A program made the position numbers and the translations under genes. A model generated the notes under the pieces. That model ran no database searches. It saw nothing but the letters and a program-made list of their open reading frames with translations, and had not been told where the DNA came from. Below are positions 7,036 through 8,940 of a stretch of DNA of 8,940 nt, piece after piece (positions within the stretch are counted from its first letter, which is position 1; the number at the start of each line of letters is the position of its first letter). Source of the DNA: Chloroflexota bacterium (GTDB lineage Bacteria > Chloroflexota > Anaerolineae > Promineifilales > Promineifilaceae); the NCBI GenBank assembly GCA_030599405.1, contig JAUVOB010000029.1, positions 1-8,940 of the forward strand, read 5' to 3'.

Positions 7036-8115
7036 TTGATCCTCAATGAAATACATAACATGACGGGACAACGACCACATCGAATTATTAATGCCGTGGC
7101 GCCAATACGTATCTGTGATAACGGGGGCTGGACGGATACGTGGTTTGCCGAATACGGCAAGATATTCAACATTGGCGTTTACCCGTACGCAGAGGTGCAG
7201 ATAGAGGTATTTCCAGGCGGAATACTACCAAATCGGGTTGTCATTCATGCTGAGAACTATGGCGAACGCTATGCGTTAAAGCGGGAACAGCCGGGTTGGG
7301 ATAGACATCCTCTTCTGGAAGCCGCCATCGAACTAATGGGTGTTCCCAAAGACCTCTCGTTCCAGGTGACGATATTTTCCGAAGCTCCCAGCGGCGCATC
7401 GACGGGCACCTCAGCAGCGGTTACAGTGGCCCTCATTGGTGCGTTGGATAGGTTGACGCCAGGTCGTTTGTCACCGCACGAAGTAGCTTATAAGGCCCAG
7501 TCTGTCGAGGTTGATTTGCTAGGTCAACAGTGCGGGATCCAAGACCAGCTTTGTTCTGCTTACGGGGGCATCAATTTTATTGACATGTTTCAATACCCAC
7601 TCTCGACGGTGTCCCAGATCCAGGTTTCCAACGACATCTGGTGGGAATTAGAGCGGCGACTTGTCTTGATCTACCTGGGTAAATCGCATAGCTCGTCTAG
7701 GGTTCATGAGATGGTCATCAAGCAGCTTGAAGACGCCGGACCCGATTGTCCCCAATTGAACGAACTTCGGGCTACCGCTGACCCTTCGCGTGATGCCTTG
7801 TACCAAGGCGATTTCGAAGCACTAGGCCGGGCCATGAAAGCCAATACCGAGGCTCAGGGCCGCCTTCATCCGAAGCTAATCAGTAATGACGCTGCCAGGA
7901 TAATTGAAATCGCCCGTGAACATGATGCACTTGGCTGGAAGGTGAATGGAGCAGGCGGCGAGGGTGGGTCAGTAACGATATTAAGCGGCACCCACTCTTC
8001 AGTCAAGCGGGCAATGATACGGGAAATTGAAGCAGACAACCGATTATTTCAAAGCATTCCCATCTACCTTAGCCGTTATGGCCTACGTACGTGGGAGAGG
8101 GACGCAGGAGTTTAA
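7036..8115 (+). CDS. GHMP-family sugar kinase, substrate unknown
   Basis: ATP-dependent small-molecule kinase of the GHMP superfamily, about 351-359 residues. N-terminal motif APIRICDNGGWTDTWF (22-37) resembles heptose 7-phosphate kinase and related sugar 1-kinases. Motif 2, the ATP phosphate loop, is SEAPSGASTGTSAAVTVAL (115-133). GIQDQLCSAYGG (167-178) contains D170, equivalent to the catalytic Asp of galactokinase-like enzymes. Motif 3 is KVNGAGGEGGSVTIL (302-316). The start is uncertain. TTG at 7036 gives 13 bases to the previous stop, while ATG at 7060 (residue 9) gives a protein beginning MTGQRPHRI. Neither has a good Shine-Dalgarno sequence, and the eight extra residues look unconserved, so ATG 7060 is at least as likely. 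The gene ends in tandem stops TAA TAG. Many relatives phosphorylate the anomeric hydroxyl, which would fit the mutarotase gene just upstream, but the substrate is unproven. Confidence 0.9.
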   Translation: MILNEIHNMTGQRPHRIINAVAPIRICDNGGWTDTWFAEYGKIFNIGVYPYAEVQIEVFPGGILPNRVVIHAENYGERYALKREQPGWDRHPLLEAAIELMGVPKDLSFQVTIFSEAPSGASTGTSAAVTVALIGALDRLTPGRLSPHEVAYKAQSVEVDLLGQQCGIQDQLCSAYGGINFIDMFQYPLSTVSQIQVSNDIWWELERRLVLIYLGKSHSSSRVHEMVIKQLEDAGPDCPQLNELRATADPSRDALYQGDFEALGRAMKANTEAQGRLHPKLISNDAARIIEIAREHDALGWKVNGAGGEGGSVTILSGTHSSVKRAMIREIEADNRLFQSIPIYLSRYGLRTWERDAGV

Positions 8116-8128
8116 TAGAAGTGCATTC

Positions 8129-8940
8129 ATGAATAAATTCGATTATCGTTTTTCTTTCGGTCCTTGGAATATCCATGAAGGCGCAGATCCATTTGGACCA
8201 CCCGTTCGACCATCAATAACATTCAACGACAAGCTGCCCGTCTACAAGGAACTAGGTTTCGATGCGGTCCAGTTCCACGACGATGATGCCGTTCCGGACT
8301 TAGACCAGCTATCCGCTTCTGAGATTCGCTCCCATGCCAGGCAGATGCGAAACCAACTGGACAACAATGGCTTGGTCGCCGAGTTTGTCGCTCCAAGACT
8401 CTGGGAGCAACCGCAAACCGTCGATGGCGCATTTACTTCCAACGATGCCAAAGTCCGGAGCTATGCTATCGAACGCGCCAAGAAGACGGTTGACATTGGC
8501 AATGAACTTGGCACTGATTTGATGGTCCTTTGGCTTGCCCGGGAAGGAACTTATCTCAGAGAGGCCAAAGACGCTGTTAGGGCGACACACCAGTTGATTG
8601 AGGCGATCAACCAACTTCTCTCCTATGATGCGGACCTGCGAATCGCCATAGAGCCAAAACCGAATGAACCGATGGATTTGGCCTATATCCCAACCATGGG
8701 CCATGGCCTGGCACTCGGAATGCAGTGTGACGATCCTACACGCGTGGGTGTGCTGATGGAGTCGGCTCATGCCATTCTTGCCGGTTTGGATCCGGCCGAT
8801 GAAATCAGTTTCGCTTTGAGTTTCGACAGACTGTGGAGCGTGCACCTCAACGACCAGAATGGCCTTAAATTTGATCAAGACCGCTCATTCGGATCCGTAG
8901 ACCTTCGGCGAGCCTTTAACCAGGTGCGTGTATTGGATGA
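8129..8940 (+). CDS. Xylose-isomerase-like TIM-barrel protein, divergent paralog, C-terminus cut by window edge
   Basis: The frame from ATG 8129 stays open to the end of the window (270 codons), so the C-terminus is missing. It is clearly related to XylA upstream. Parallel motifs are FSFGPWNIH against [19 protein letters not shown] against [21 protein letters not shown] in both with one change, IAIEPKPNEP against [10 protein letters not shown], and FDQDRSFGS against YDQDFRFGA. Retained candidate ligands are H50, D53, E175, K177, E211, H214, D249 and D251. Differences are notable. The Asp of XylA FHIDLND (D247) aligns with H239 in SVHLNDQ, WGGREG became WLAREG, and NPEVAHEH became MESAHAI. The barrel and much of the metal site are kept, so an isomerase or epimerase is likely, but plain xylose isomerase activity is doubtful. 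AGAAG (8117-8121) sits 7 bases before the start. It lies 13 bases after the GHMP kinase, as in an operon. Confidence 0.88.
   Translation, partial: MNKFDYRFSFGPWNIHEGADPFGPPVRPSITFNDKLPVYKELGFDAVQFHDDDAVPDLDQLSASEIRSHARQMRNQLDNNGLVAEFVAPRLWEQPQTVDGAFTSNDAKVRSYAIERAKKTVDIGNELGTDLMVLWLAREGTYLREAKDAVRATHQLIEAINQLLSYDADLRIAIEPKPNEPMDLAYIPTMGHGLALGMQCDDPTRVGVLMESAHAILAGLDPADEISFALSFDRLWSVHLNDQNGLKFDQDRSFGSVDLRRAFNQVRVLD

Noticed and set aside
8104..8110. GCAGGAG as ribosome binding site of the last gene
   Set aside because: It is 18 bases from the ATG at 8129, too far. AGAAG at 8117-8121 has usual spacing, though it is a weaker match.
8309..8878. 189-codon open frame on the - strand
   Set aside because: It lies wholly inside the xylose-isomerase-like gene, which has clear family motifs on the + strand; the antisense translation shows no recognisable domain.

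Overview
The window carries a tightly packed sugar-catabolism cluster of nine genes, all on the + strand. Both ends are cut: the first gene lacks its N-terminus and the last lacks its C-terminus. The set is a Gfo/Idh/MocA dehydrogenase, a four-helix membrane protein, a canonical xylose isomerase (XylA), a xylulokinase (XylB), a PfkB-family sugar kinase, a D-lyxose ketol-isomerase, a DUF4432 mutarotase-like protein, a GHMP-family kinase and a divergent xylose-isomerase-like TIM-barrel protein. GC content looks near 50 percent by eye. Protein style (short class I XylA with Streptomyces-like ligand spacing, Gfo/Idh and xylose-isomerase-like genes mixed with DUF4432) suggests a heterotrophic environmental bacterium, with Chloroflexota the first guess and Actinomycetota or Planctomycetota possible. 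This taxonomic guess is weak because no marker gene is present.

Layout. Positions 1-1059 hold the partial dehydrogenase. The 75-base gap after it contains a strong inverted repeat (1076-1112). Positions 1135-4275 form a block of membrane protein, xylA and xylB with gaps of 1 and 5 bases. A 90-base leader (4276-4365), with a 12-base perfect palindrome and a small overlapping reading frame, precedes the PfkB kinase (4366-5337). The lyxose isomerase follows at 5366-5917. After a 67-base gap with two small hairpins come the DUF4432 gene (5985-7022), the GHMP kinase (to 8115) and the second isomerase-like gene (8129 to the end). No intergenic stretch exceeds 90 bases, so there is no unexplained non-coding region. 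No transporter, regulator, RNA gene, mobile element or CRISPR array is visible.

How the genes fit together. XylA (D-xylose to D-xylulose) and the lyxose isomerase (D-lyxose to D-xylulose, in many family members also D-mannose to D-fructose) converge on XylB, which gives D-xylulose 5-phosphate. The mutarotase-like protein may speed anomer exchange for an isomerase or for the GHMP kinase. The PfkB and GHMP kinases, the Gfo/Idh dehydrogenase and the second isomerase-like protein have no assigned substrates. They suggest the cluster handles more than plain xylose. Three unrelated sugar-kinase folds within about 5.4 kb, and a xylose-isomerase paralog with an altered metal site, are the features most worth following up.
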